A DNA stretch of 64,000 nucleotides, from assembly GCF_001522865.1 (NCBI RefSeq), contig NZ_LOWB01000098.1, positions 1 through 64,000 on the forward strand, in the 5' to 3' direction. This document shows positions 56,909 through 64,000 of this stretch, piece after piece. Below the pieces are notes generated by a model that saw only the letters and a list, made by a program, of their open reading frames with translations, ran no database searches and was not told the origin of the DNA. Position numbers and translations under genes: made by a program. Source of the stretch: Burkholderia sp. TSV86. Its GTDB lineage: Bacteria > Pseudomonadota > Gammaproteobacteria > Burkholderiales > Burkholderiaceae. How positions within the stretch are numbered: position 1 is the first letter of the stretch; every line of letters begins with the position of its first letter.

Positions 56909-59122
56909 TCAATGCAGTTGCCGATAGATCTGCTCGGCGAGCGCGCGCGAAATGCCATCGACGCTCGCCAATTCGTCGACACTCGCCGCAACAACACCGC
57001 GCAATCCGCCGAAGCGCGCAAGCAATCGCTGCCTGCGCTTCGCGCCGATGCCCTCGAGTTCCTCGAGCCTTGAGGTCTGACGCGCCTTCGCACGCTTGGC
57101 GCGCATGCCGGTGATCGCAAAGCGGTGCGCCTCGTCGCGGATCTGCGCCACGAGCATCAGCGCCGCGCTATCCTTGCCGAGTTCGAGCGGCGCGCGGCCA
57201 TCGGCGAACACGAGCGTTTCGAGACCGACCTTGCGCCCCTCGCCCTTCGCAACGCCAACCAGCATCGAGCAGTCGAGCCCAAGCTCGGAGAACACCTGGC
57301 GCGCGATCTCCACCTGGCCGCGCCCCCCGTCGATCAGCACGATGTTCGGCAGCCGCGCGACCGACGCGGCAGCCTGCGCCGCATCCGCGTCGATGCCGAC
57401 CGCCGCGTCGCTCACGGTCTCGGCCTCCACTTCCTCGACCATCTTCTCGTAGCGACGCGTGAGCACCTGACGCATTGCCGCGTAGTCGTCGCCGGGCGTG
57501 ATCCCGGCGATGTTGTAGCGCCGATATTCGGACGACTGCATTTTGTGATGGTGATAGACGACGCACGAAGCCTGCGTCGCCTCGCCCATCGTATGGCTGA
57601 TATCGAAGCACTCGATGCGCAGATGCGCGAGATCGTCGCTCTCGAAGCCGAGCACGTCGGCGAGCGCACGGGTGCGCGCTTGCTGCGAGCCCTGTTCGGA
57701 CAGCAGCCGCGCGAGCGCGAGCCGCGCGTTCTGCTCGGCCATCGTGAGCCATGCGCGCCGTTGGCCCTGCGGCTGCCGGACCAACGATACCTTGTGCCCG
57801 GCCTGCTCGGTCAGCAGATCGAACAATTCGCGATTCGCCGGCGCATGGCTCACGACGAGCACCGGCGGCACGCGATTGCCCAAGTAGTGCTGCGCGATGA
57901 ACGCTTCGAGCACTTCGGTTTCGAGCGGCGCGGCTTCGGCTTCGGCGCTATCCGCGGCCTCTTCGGCTTCGGCGGCCTCGGCCGCGCCAGCGGCGCCCGC
58001 CGCCTCGGCCTGCACCGATTCAGCGTCGCGCGCGCGGCCGTCCTGCAGCCCGCGCTGCGCCGCCTGGTCGGTCGCCGCGCTGACCCGGGCGGCAGCCGCT
58101 TCGGCATCCTGCGGATCAGCGCCACCCGCGCCCGTATCCGCCGGCACGCCGCCGACGTCGCGCGCCGCGCTCCCTGCCGGCGCGCCATCCCGCTGCGCGT
58201 GCTCCGCGCCGGCCGCCACCTCCGAGAGCGACAGCGCGCTGTCGACATGCGCCGGAAAATACGCCTTGTCGCCGAGATGCCGGCCGCCGCGCACCATCGC
58301 GAGATTCACGCACACGCGGCCCCCCTGCGCGACGACGGCGAGAATATCAACGTCGCTGTCGCTGCCAACCTCGATCGCCTGCTGATGGAGCACCTTCGCA
58401 AGCGAACTCATCTGGTTGCGCACGGCGGCCGCCTGCTCGAACTTCAGCTCGGCCGCGAACGCATGCATCTTCTGCTCGAGTTCGCCCATCACCTCGCTCT
58501 GGCGGCCGAGCAGGAAGCGTGACGCGTTGCCGACGTCGCGCGCATAGTCGTCCTCGCCGATCGCGCCGACGCACGGCGCCGAGCATCGCCCGATTTGATG
58601 CAGCAGACAAGGGCGCGTGCGGTTGTTGAACACTGAGTCCTCGCAGGTACGAAGCTGAAACACGCGCTGCAGGATCTGAATGCTCTCGCGCACCGCCCAT
58701 GCGCTCGGAAACGGTCCGAAATACTGGTTTTTCTTGTCGACCGAGCCGCGGTAATACGCCATTCGCGGAAAACGGTGGCCGGTCAGCTTCAGGTACGGGT
58801 ACGACTTGTCGTCGCGAAACAGGATGTTGTAGCGCGGCGCGAGCGCCTTGATCAGGTTGTTCTCGAGCAGCAGCGCCTCGGCCTCCGAGCGCGTGACGGT
58901 GGTCTCGATGCGCGCGATGCGCGTCACCATCATCGCGATACGCGGCGACAACTGAGTCTTCGTGAAGTAGCTCGACACGCGCTTTTTCAGGTCGCGCGCC
59001 TTGCCGACGTAGAGCACCGCGCCTTGCGCGTCGTAATATCGATAAACGCCCGGCAGGTGCGGCAATTGGGCAAGGATCTGCTTGGGTTCGAAAGAGGAAT
59101 CGGGTGCGTCGGGGGTTGTCAT
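56909..59122 (-). CDS. uvrC: UvrABC system protein C
   Basis: 737 residues, about 130 longer than E. coli UvrC (610). The GIY-YIG domain at residues 24-100 contains [18 protein letters not shown]; the UVR motif is around residues 210-245; the RNase H-like domain is seen in [20 protein letters not shown]; and the C-terminal tandem helix-hairpin-helix is [19 protein letters not shown] and [18 protein letters not shown]. Residues about 300-402 form an Ala/Glu/Gly-rich insertion between the UVR region and the C-terminal nuclease. It makes the two incisions beside a DNA lesion. The start [10 protein letters not shown] is an ATG; a TTG two codons earlier is possible. Confidence 0.96.
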   Translation of the reverse strand: MTTPDAPDSSFEPKQILAQLPHLPGVYRYYDAQGAVLYVGKARDLKKRVSSYFTKTQLSPRIAMMVTRIARIETTVTRSEAEALLLENNLIKALAPRYNILFRDDKSYPYLKLTGHRFPRMAYYRGSVDKKNQYFGPFPSAWAVRESIQILQRVFQLRTCEDSVFNNRTRPCLLHQIGRCSAPCVGAIGEDDYARDVGNASRFLLGRQSEVMGELEQKMHAFAAELKFEQAAAVRNQMSSLAKVLHQQAIEVGSDSDVDILAVVAQGGRVCVNLAMVRGGRHLGDKAYFPAHVDSALSLSEVAAGAEHAQRDGAPAGSAARDVGGVPADTGAGGADPQDAEAAAARVSAATDQAAQRGLQDGRARDAESVQAEAAGAAGAAEAAEAEEAADSAEAEAAPLETEVLEAFIAQHYLGNRVPPVLVVSHAPANRELFDLLTEQAGHKVSLVRQPQGQRRAWLTMAEQNARLALARLLSEQGSQQARTRALADVLGFESDDLAHLRIECFDISHTMGEATQASCVVYHHHKMQSSEYRRYNIAGITPGDDYAAMRQVLTRRYEKMVEEVEAETVSDAAVGIDADAAQAAASVARLPNIVLIDGGRGQVEIARQVFSELGLDCSMLVGVAKGEGRKVGLETLVFADGRAPLELGKDSAALMLVAQIRDEAHRFAITGMRAKRAKARQTSRLEELEGIGAKRRQRLLARFGGLRGVVAASVDELASVDGISRALAEQIYRQLH

Positions 59123-59323
59123 GCGCAATCGGCGCGAGCGGCGCGCGCGAACGAGGTCATTTAAAATTGCCAGTTTAGAGCATTCGCCGCGCGGATTTCG
59201 CGGCCCGCGCGCGGTAAAGCGCCGGATTCATCCGGCCGCCCCGCGCACGGCCCGTCCGGATCGCCGCACGCCGTTCGTTCGCCCGCTGCCTGCCTTCGCT
59301 TCTGCATTTTCATTGCCCCAAAA

Positions 59324-60556
59324 ATGAAGTCGTCCGCCCCGCTCACGCCCCCCGCCGCCAGCACCGTCCGCTCCGCGCCCCACACGCCAGAGCCGATCGC
59401 CGCCGATATTTTCTGCGCGGTCGTCGACAACTTCGGCGACATCGGCGTGTGCTGGCGCCTCGCGCGCCAATTGGCCGCCGAGCATCGCTGGCAGGTACGG
59501 CTTTTCATCGACGATCTGTCGACGTTCGCGCGGCTCGAGCCCGCCGCGCGCATTGACGCCACGCGGCAGATGCTAGACGGCGTCGCCGTCGAGCATTGGC
59601 GCGAGCCTGCGCATGCGGGCGACACGCTCGAGATCGCCGACGTCGTGATCGAAGCGTTCGCCTGCGAGCTGCCCGGCGCGTATGTCGCCGCCATGGCGCG
59701 CCGCGCCCGGGCACCCGTGTGGATCAATCTCGAATACCTGAGTGCCGAGGACTGGGTGCGCGATTTTCATCTGAGGCCGTCGCCGCACCCCCGCTACCCG
59801 CTGACCAAGACGTTCTTCTTCCCGGGCCTCGGCCCCGGCACGGGCGGCGTGCTCAAGGAGCGCGACCTCGACGCGCGGCGGCGCGCGTTCGACGCCGTGG
59901 GCGGCGCAAACACCGCGCACGCCGCACGCGACGCTTGGTGGCGCGACGTCGCGGGCCGCCCCGCGCCCGCGAACGGCACGACAGCCGTCTCACTGTTCGC
60001 CTACGAGAATCCGGCCGTCGACGCACTGCTCGAACAATGGCGCGACGGCGCCGAGCCGGTCGTACTGCTCGTGCCCGAAGGCCGGATCTCGGCGCGCGTC
60101 GCACGCTTTTTCGGAGCCTCCGGATTCGGCGCAGGCGCGCGCGCGGCGCGCGGCAACCTGAGCGCGCACGGGCTCGCCTTCGTCGCTCAGCCCGATTACG
60201 ACAAGCTACTGTGGGCATCCGACATCAATTTCGTGCGCGGCGAGGATTCGTTCGTGCGCGCTCAATGGGCGCGCCGGCCGTTCGTCTGGCAGATCTACCC
60301 GCAAACCGACGACGCCCATCTGCCCAAGCTCGACGCCGCGCTCGCCCACTATACGGCGGGACTCGCGCCGGCCGCGCGAGCGGCGGCCGAACGCTTCTGG
60401 CATGCATGGAACGGCGCGGGCGCGCCCGATTGGGCCGATTTTCAGCGCCATCACGCCGCGCTGCGCGCGCGCGCGGCCGTTTGGGCCGACGAACTCGCCG
60501 CTATCGGCGATCTTGCCGGAAATCTGGCGAATTTCACAAAAACTCAGTTAAAATAA
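59324..60556 (+). CDS. earP: EF-P arginine rhamnosyltransferase EarP
   Basis: 410 residues of the DUF2331 family. The N-terminal DNFGDIGVCWRLARQL (from residue 35) contains the catalytic aspartate, and the C-terminal FVRGEDSFVRAQWA forms the dTDP-rhamnose pocket. It rhamnosylates arginine 32 of EF-P, which is encoded immediately downstream with that residue present. The first 25 residues are a variable extension. The ATG at 59324 is preceded by a run of A. The gene is divergent from uvrC. Confidence 0.94.
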   Translation: MKSSAPLTPPAASTVRSAPHTPEPIAADIFCAVVDNFGDIGVCWRLARQLAAEHRWQVRLFIDDLSTFARLEPAARIDATRQMLDGVAVEHWREPAHAGDTLEIADVVIEAFACELPGAYVAAMARRARAPVWINLEYLSAEDWVRDFHLRPSPHPRYPLTKTFFFPGLGPGTGGVLKERDLDARRRAFDAVGGANTAHAARDAWWRDVAGRPAPANGTTAVSLFAYENPAVDALLEQWRDGAEPVVLLVPEGRISARVARFFGASGFGAGARAARGNLSAHGLAFVAQPDYDKLLWASDINFVRGEDSFVRAQWARRPFVWQIYPQTDDAHLPKLDAALAHYTAGLAPAARAAAERFWHAWNGAGAPDWADFQRHHAALRARAAVWADELAAIGDLAGNLANFTKTQLK

Positions 60557-60754
60557 ACGGTTATCCAACGGCTCACTACGACTACGCAAGTCCGTCCGAA
60601 GCCGCGCATGCAACACATGCAGCTCACGTGACAGATATCGCGAACGTGTCGCCCGCACGCTCCATACACGTGCGGCCAGGTCATTCGGACTGTTTGCGCC
60701 GTTAGCCGTTGAGCGACGCTCAAGCAATTTCTCCCATTCAGGATAGTTTTAGTC

Positions 60755-61312
60755 ATGAAAACCGCACAGGAACTCCGCGTAGGCAACGTCGTGATGGTCG
60801 GCAACGACGCATGGGTCGTCTCGAAAACGGAATACAACAAGTCGGGCCGCAACGCCGCCGTCGTCAAGATGAAGCTGAAGAATCTGCTGACGGGCGCCGG
60901 CCAGGAATCGGTCTACAAGGCCGACGACAAGTTCGAAGTCGTGGTGCTCGACCGCAAGGAAGTGACGTATTCGTACTTCGCCGACCCGATGTACGTGTTC
61001 ATGGACGCCGACTACAACCAATACGAAGTCGAAGCCGAGATGATGGGCGACGCGCTCAACTATCTCGAAGACGGGATGGCATGCGAAGTGGTGTTTTACA
61101 ACGAAAAAGCGATCTCGGTCGAACTGCCGACGGTCCTCGTGCGCGAGATCACGTACACGGAGCCAGCGGTGAAAGGCGATACGTCGTCGGGCAAGGTGCT
61201 GAAGAACGCGAAGATCGCGACCGGTTTCGAACTGCAAGTGCCGCTTTTCTGCAATATCGGCGACAAGATCGAAATCGATACGCGCACGAACGAATACCGC
61301 AGCCGCGCCTAA
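60755..61312 (+). CDS. efp: Elongation factor P (arginine-32 type)
   Basis: 185 residues in three beta-barrel domains. The tip loop of domain I reads [14 protein letters not shown], in which Arg32 replaces the lysine found in EpmA-modified EF-P; this is the EarP substrate type. It relieves ribosome stalling at polyproline. It is 198 bases after earP with a potential 5' hairpin CCGCACG/CGTGCGG at 60653-60675 in the gap, and has an intrinsic terminator. Confidence 0.97.
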   Translation: MKTAQELRVGNVVMVGNDAWVVSKTEYNKSGRNAAVVKMKLKNLLTGAGQESVYKADDKFEVVVLDRKEVTYSYFADPMYVFMDADYNQYEVEAEMMGDALNYLEDGMACEVVFYNEKAISVELPTVLVREITYTEPAVKGDTSSGKVLKNAKIATGFELQVPLFCNIGDKIEIDTRTNEYRSRA

Positions 61313-61340
61313 AGCGAACGGTTTCGCGCCCCGCCGCACG

Positions 61341-61367
61341 AAGCGCCCTTTGGGGCGCTTTTTGTTT
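61341..61367 (+). terminator. Intrinsic terminator of efp
   Basis: Stem AAGCGCCC/GGGCGCTT (61341-61348 and 61353-61360) with a short loop and TTTTTGTTT after it, 29 bases after the efp stop. Confidence 0.9.
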
Positions 61368-61581
61368 ATATGACGCAGCTTGTTGCATAAAGGCGCCACA
61401 TCATAAACAATGCATTGAGAACGCTCTTGCGGTATTCGATGCGTCTCACCGGTAACTATTTTGTAATCGATGGCGAATACCGTCCACCGAGCGTGCGACG
61501 GGCATAAAATGCGTTCCTTATCCCGAAATGGGGCTGTATGACGGCTCGCCGACCCGGCCGGTTCTTGAACTCGCGCACACC

Positions 61582-62979
61582 ATGCCACACGCCCTGATTG
61601 TCGAAGACGATCCCAATAGCTTGTCTGGTCTGACCGCACTGCTCGCCGCGGACGGTTTTTCCGTCGACACCGCAACCTCGCTCGCCGAAGCGCGGGGAGC
61701 GCTCGCACGTTCAATCCCCGACGTCGTGCTCGTCGATCTGAACCTGCCCGACGGCAGCGGCTTCGATCTGCTGCAAAATCTGCCGCAACAGCAGCCAAAC
61801 GGCTCGCTGCCGGTGATCGTGCTGACCGGCAACGCCACGGTCGAAAGTGCGATTGAAGGACTGCGGCACGGGGTATGGGATTATCTGCTGAAGCCCGTCA
61901 ACATCCCGCGGCTGCGCAGCCTGCTCGCGCGCATCCCACGCCCTTACGAACTGATCGAGGAAGTGCAGTCGCTGCGTACCGCGCTTCGTCAACTTGGCCG
62001 GTTCGGCGCGCTCGTCGGGCGCAGCGACGCGATCCAGCACGTCTACGACATGATCGAGCACAGCGCGCGGACCGAAACCGCGGTACTGCTGTGGGGCGAG
62101 CCGGGCACCGGCAAGGAAACGGCCGCGCGCACGCTGCACCAGTTGAGCCGTCGCCGCAAAGGCCCGTTCGTTGCATTCGACTGCCGCGCCGCCGCGCAAT
62201 CGCCGCGCAACATCGAAACCAATGGCCTCGCGATCGAAAGCATGTTGCTCGGCCGCGAGCGCACCGGCTATGCGGGCGTCGAGCGCCGCGATCCGGGCCT
62301 CTTCGAGCAAGCAAGCGGCGGCACGCTGTTCCTCGACGAAATCACCGCGCTGCCGTTGTCGTTGCAGGATGCGCTGCTGCGCACGCTCGATTCGCAAAAT
62401 TTCATGCGCGTCGGCGGCACGACTGAAATCGCAAGCGACTTCCGGCTGATCGCGACGACACGCCGTCCGGCCCGCGAGGCGGTCGCGAACGGCACATTGC
62501 GCGAGGACCTGTGGCTGCGTCTCGACGCCGCGTCGATCAGCCTGCCGCCGCTTCGCGAGCGTGACGACGACGTGATCCGGATCGCCGACGCGTTCGTCGA
62601 CGAGTTGAACCACGATGCGCGCGCGGCGGGCCTGAGCATCACCGACAAGCGCCTGGCGCCCGGCTTTATCCGCGAATGCCTCGCATACGAGTGGCCCGGC
62701 AACGTGCGCGAACTGCGCGAGCGCGTGCGGCTCGCATACGATGCGTCGGGCGACTTCATCGAAACGCTGCGCAAGGCTGATGCGTATCTACAGCCGGGCG
62801 CGACGTTGAACGGCAGCAGCGTTCAGGTGCGCGTCGGCACGCCGCTCGCGGACGTCGAGGACCTGCTGATCCGCGCGACGCTCGACGCGGTCGGCGGCAC
62901 CCGCCATCGCGCGGCAACGCTGCTCGGCATCAGCCCGAAAACGCTCTACAACAAGCTGCAACGGATGAAACTGGGTTGA
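61582..62979 (+). CDS. NtrC-family response regulator lacking GAFTGA
   Basis: 465 residues: receiver domain 1-120 (phosphorylation site Asp52 in VDLNLPDGSG, Thr82, Lys104), AAA+ domain 140-380, and a Fis-type helix-turn-helix at about 425-465 (HRAATLLGISPKTLYNKLQR). Walker A GEPGTGKE is at 172-179 and Walker B GGTLFLDEI at 246-254. The sigma-54 contact loop that should read GAFTGA is instead GRERTGYAGV around 224-233. This suggests that it does not activate sigma-54 polymerase in the usual way. No histidine kinase gene is adjacent. Start at MPHALIVEDD; a longer frame to 61528 is not needed. Confidence 0.88.
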   Translation: MPHALIVEDDPNSLSGLTALLAADGFSVDTATSLAEARGALARSIPDVVLVDLNLPDGSGFDLLQNLPQQQPNGSLPVIVLTGNATVESAIEGLRHGVWDYLLKPVNIPRLRSLLARIPRPYELIEEVQSLRTALRQLGRFGALVGRSDAIQHVYDMIEHSARTETAVLLWGEPGTGKETAARTLHQLSRRRKGPFVAFDCRAAAQSPRNIETNGLAIESMLLGRERTGYAGVERRDPGLFEQASGGTLFLDEITALPLSLQDALLRTLDSQNFMRVGGTTEIASDFRLIATTRRPAREAVANGTLREDLWLRLDAASISLPPLRERDDDVIRIADAFVDELNHDARAAGLSITDKRLAPGFIRECLAYEWPGNVRELRERVRLAYDASGDFIETLRKADAYLQPGATLNGSSVQVRVGTPLADVEDLLIRATLDAVGGTRHRAATLLGISPKTLYNKLQRMKLG

Positions 62980-63010
62980 GCGCGGCCGCCGCTGCCGGGG
63001 CGGCCGCGCG

Positions 63011-63043
63011 CCGCCCTTGCCGCCCTTGCCGCCCTTGCCGCCC
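63011..63043. repeat. 9-bp tandem repeat CCGCCCTTG, about 3.7 copies
   Basis: Three exact units and a partial one, in the 215-base gap between the response regulator and nagZ, which are convergent. Could extend and contract by slippage. No gene is supported in this gap. Confidence 0.85.
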
Positions 63044-63194
63044 GCGGCTGCCGCTGCCCCGCTTGACCAATCCGCCTGCCCCCCGCTCGGCGGGGCCGCT
63101 CACCCGCCCTTCGTTCAGGCCATCGTCAATCCGCATGGCTCGCACCGTTCGCAGGGTGTCGATGCCGAACCGGGCGAACGCGGGCCGTCCGCAT

Positions 63195-64000
63195 TCAGGC
63201 GAACGCCTCACGCAGCAGCACCTGCGCGCGCAGATACTCCGGACGGCGTATCAGTTTGTCCCAGCTCGGCGCCCTGCCCCGAGGCCGCATCCGCTTGATC
63301 CGCTGTCGCGACTCCCGCGACGGCGCCGCGCGCAGCTCGTTCAACACCCGCTCCGCCGCCTCCGGCTGATTGCAGATCAGCACCATATCGCACCCCGCCG
63401 CAAGCGCGGCCTGCGCCGCCTGCGTGAGCGTGCCGCCCTCGCGCGCCGCCTCCATCGACAGATCGTCACTGAACACCGCGCCCGTAAAGCGCAACCGGCC
63501 GCGCAGCACGTCCTGCAACCAGATGCGCGAAAAACCCGCGGGTTTGCTGTCGACCTGCGTATAGATCACGTGCGCCGGAATCACCGCGGCCAGCGACAGC
63601 CCAAGCCAATCGTAAGGCGCGGCGTCGTTGGCGAGAATCTCGTCGAGCGGACGATCGTCGGTCGGCAGCGCGACATGCGAATCGGCCTCGGCAAAGCCGT
63701 GACCGGGAAAATGCTTACCGCAGTTCGCCATCCCGGCGAGCGCGAGCCCATGATTGACGCTCTTCGCGAGCAACGCGACGACGCGCGGATCGCGATGGAA
63801 CGCGCGATCGCCGATCACCTGCGAGCGGCCATAGTCCAGATCGAGCACCGGCGTGAAGCTCATGTCGATCCCGCACGCGCGCAGTTCGGACGCCAGCACG
63901 TAGCCGAGCGCCGTCGCCACCTTCGTCGCGACGAGCACGTCCCGGTCCCACAGTTCGCCCAGGCGACGCATCGCCGGCAGCACGGTAAAGCCGTCGGTGC
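63195..64000 (-). CDS. nagZ: Beta-N-acetylhexosaminidase NagZ, C-terminal part
   Basis: The gene enters from the right edge in phase (TDGFTVLPAMRRLGELW) and ends at 63195; about 268 residues are visible of the usual 340. The GH3 signature KHFPGHGFAEADSHVALP with the conserved histidine of the NagZ-type catalytic dyad and the nucleophile aspartate in VFSDDLSMEAA are present. NagZ removes N-acetylglucosamine from 1,6-anhydromuropeptides in cell wall recycling in the cytoplasm. The GTG at 63983 is internal to the gene. Confidence 0.94.
   Translation of the reverse strand, partial: TDGFTVLPAMRRLGELWDRDVLVATKVATALGYVLASELRACGIDMSFTPVLDLDYGRSQVIGDRAFHRDPRVVALLAKSVNHGLALAGMANCGKHFPGHGFAEADSHVALPTDDRPLDEILANDAAPYDWLGLSLAAVIPAHVIYTQVDSKPAGFSRIWLQDVLRGRLRFTGAVFSDDLSMEAAREGGTLTQAAQAALAAGCDMVLICNQPEAAERVLNELRAAPSRESRQRIKRMRPRGRAPSWDKLIRRPEYLRAQVLLREAFA

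Noticed and set aside
63001..63194. Small Pro/Ala-rich frames between the response regulator and nagZ
   Set aside because: They are products of the 9-bp tandem repeat and lack ribosome sites.

Overview
The window is GC-rich, dense, gene-ordered like a core chromosome, and most consistent with a Burkholderia of the B. pseudomallei/thailandensis group (inference from gene content: spuABC-like and complete HutF/HutG-type hut operons, AruF/AruG succinyltransferase, hopanoid genes hpnI-L, a TAT-exported phospholipase C, and EarP next to an EF-P with arginine at position 32). No insertion sequence, intact prophage or CRISPR array is visible. About 52 protein genes, one clear pseudogene and three tRNA genes are supported.

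Layout. 1-2342 (minus): the start of a putrescine catabolic operon in the order PuuD/SpuA-like hydrolase, PuuA/SpuB-like ligase, class III aminotransferase (cut by the left edge). 3154-11227 (minus): a seven-gene histidine utilization operon hutH-C-U-D-I-F-G, headed by a promoter with three copies of an 8-bp HutC-type box. 11693-13903: an Sfp-type phosphopantetheinyl transferase and a decayed alkane monooxygenase gene. 14010-25891 (minus): an arginine/ornithine uptake and succinyltransferase block: hisQ-hisM-hisP-type transporter, an ArgR-like AraC/GlxA regulator, astC-aruF-aruG-astD-astB-astE, then the periplasmic binding protein. 26209-31753 (minus): a lipoprotein and hpnI-J-K-L, which decorate bacteriohopanetetrol with a sugar-derived head group.

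32411-43232: a mixed stretch with an LLM oxidoreductase, an alpha/beta hydrolase, pyridoxal kinase, phospholipase C, an orphan branched-chain-type binding protein paired with an FAD amine oxidase, and two membrane proteins. Three long gene-poor gaps here hold tandem and direct repeats. 43637-49277: a GT4 glycosyltransferase, an ABC exporter and otsBA for trehalose. 49745-51779: a copper/cytochrome oxidase assembly group (Sco, PCu(A)C, CtaG-type). 51974-54849: small enzymes (GNAT, free methionine sulfoxide reductase, CPBP protease, VOC protein). 55430-59122 (minus): uvrC, pgsA, then a strong sigma-70-like promoter reading through two identical tRNA-Gly genes and tRNA-Cys. 59324-61312: earP and efp. 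61582-64000: an atypical NtrC-like response regulator that lacks GAFTGA, and the C-terminal part of nagZ cut by the right edge.

How the genes work together: three nitrogen-source catabolic units (putrescine, histidine, arginine) lie next to each other on one strand, each with its own hydrolytic or succinylated route to glutamate; two have a local regulator. I did not find a convincing wholly new system. The most informative unusual points are the hut operator architecture, the alkB ruin, the altered sigma-54 contact loop of the response regulator, the roughly 100-residue Ala/Glu-rich insert in UvrC, the repeat-bearing gaps and the unexplained gap downstream of the tRNA genes.
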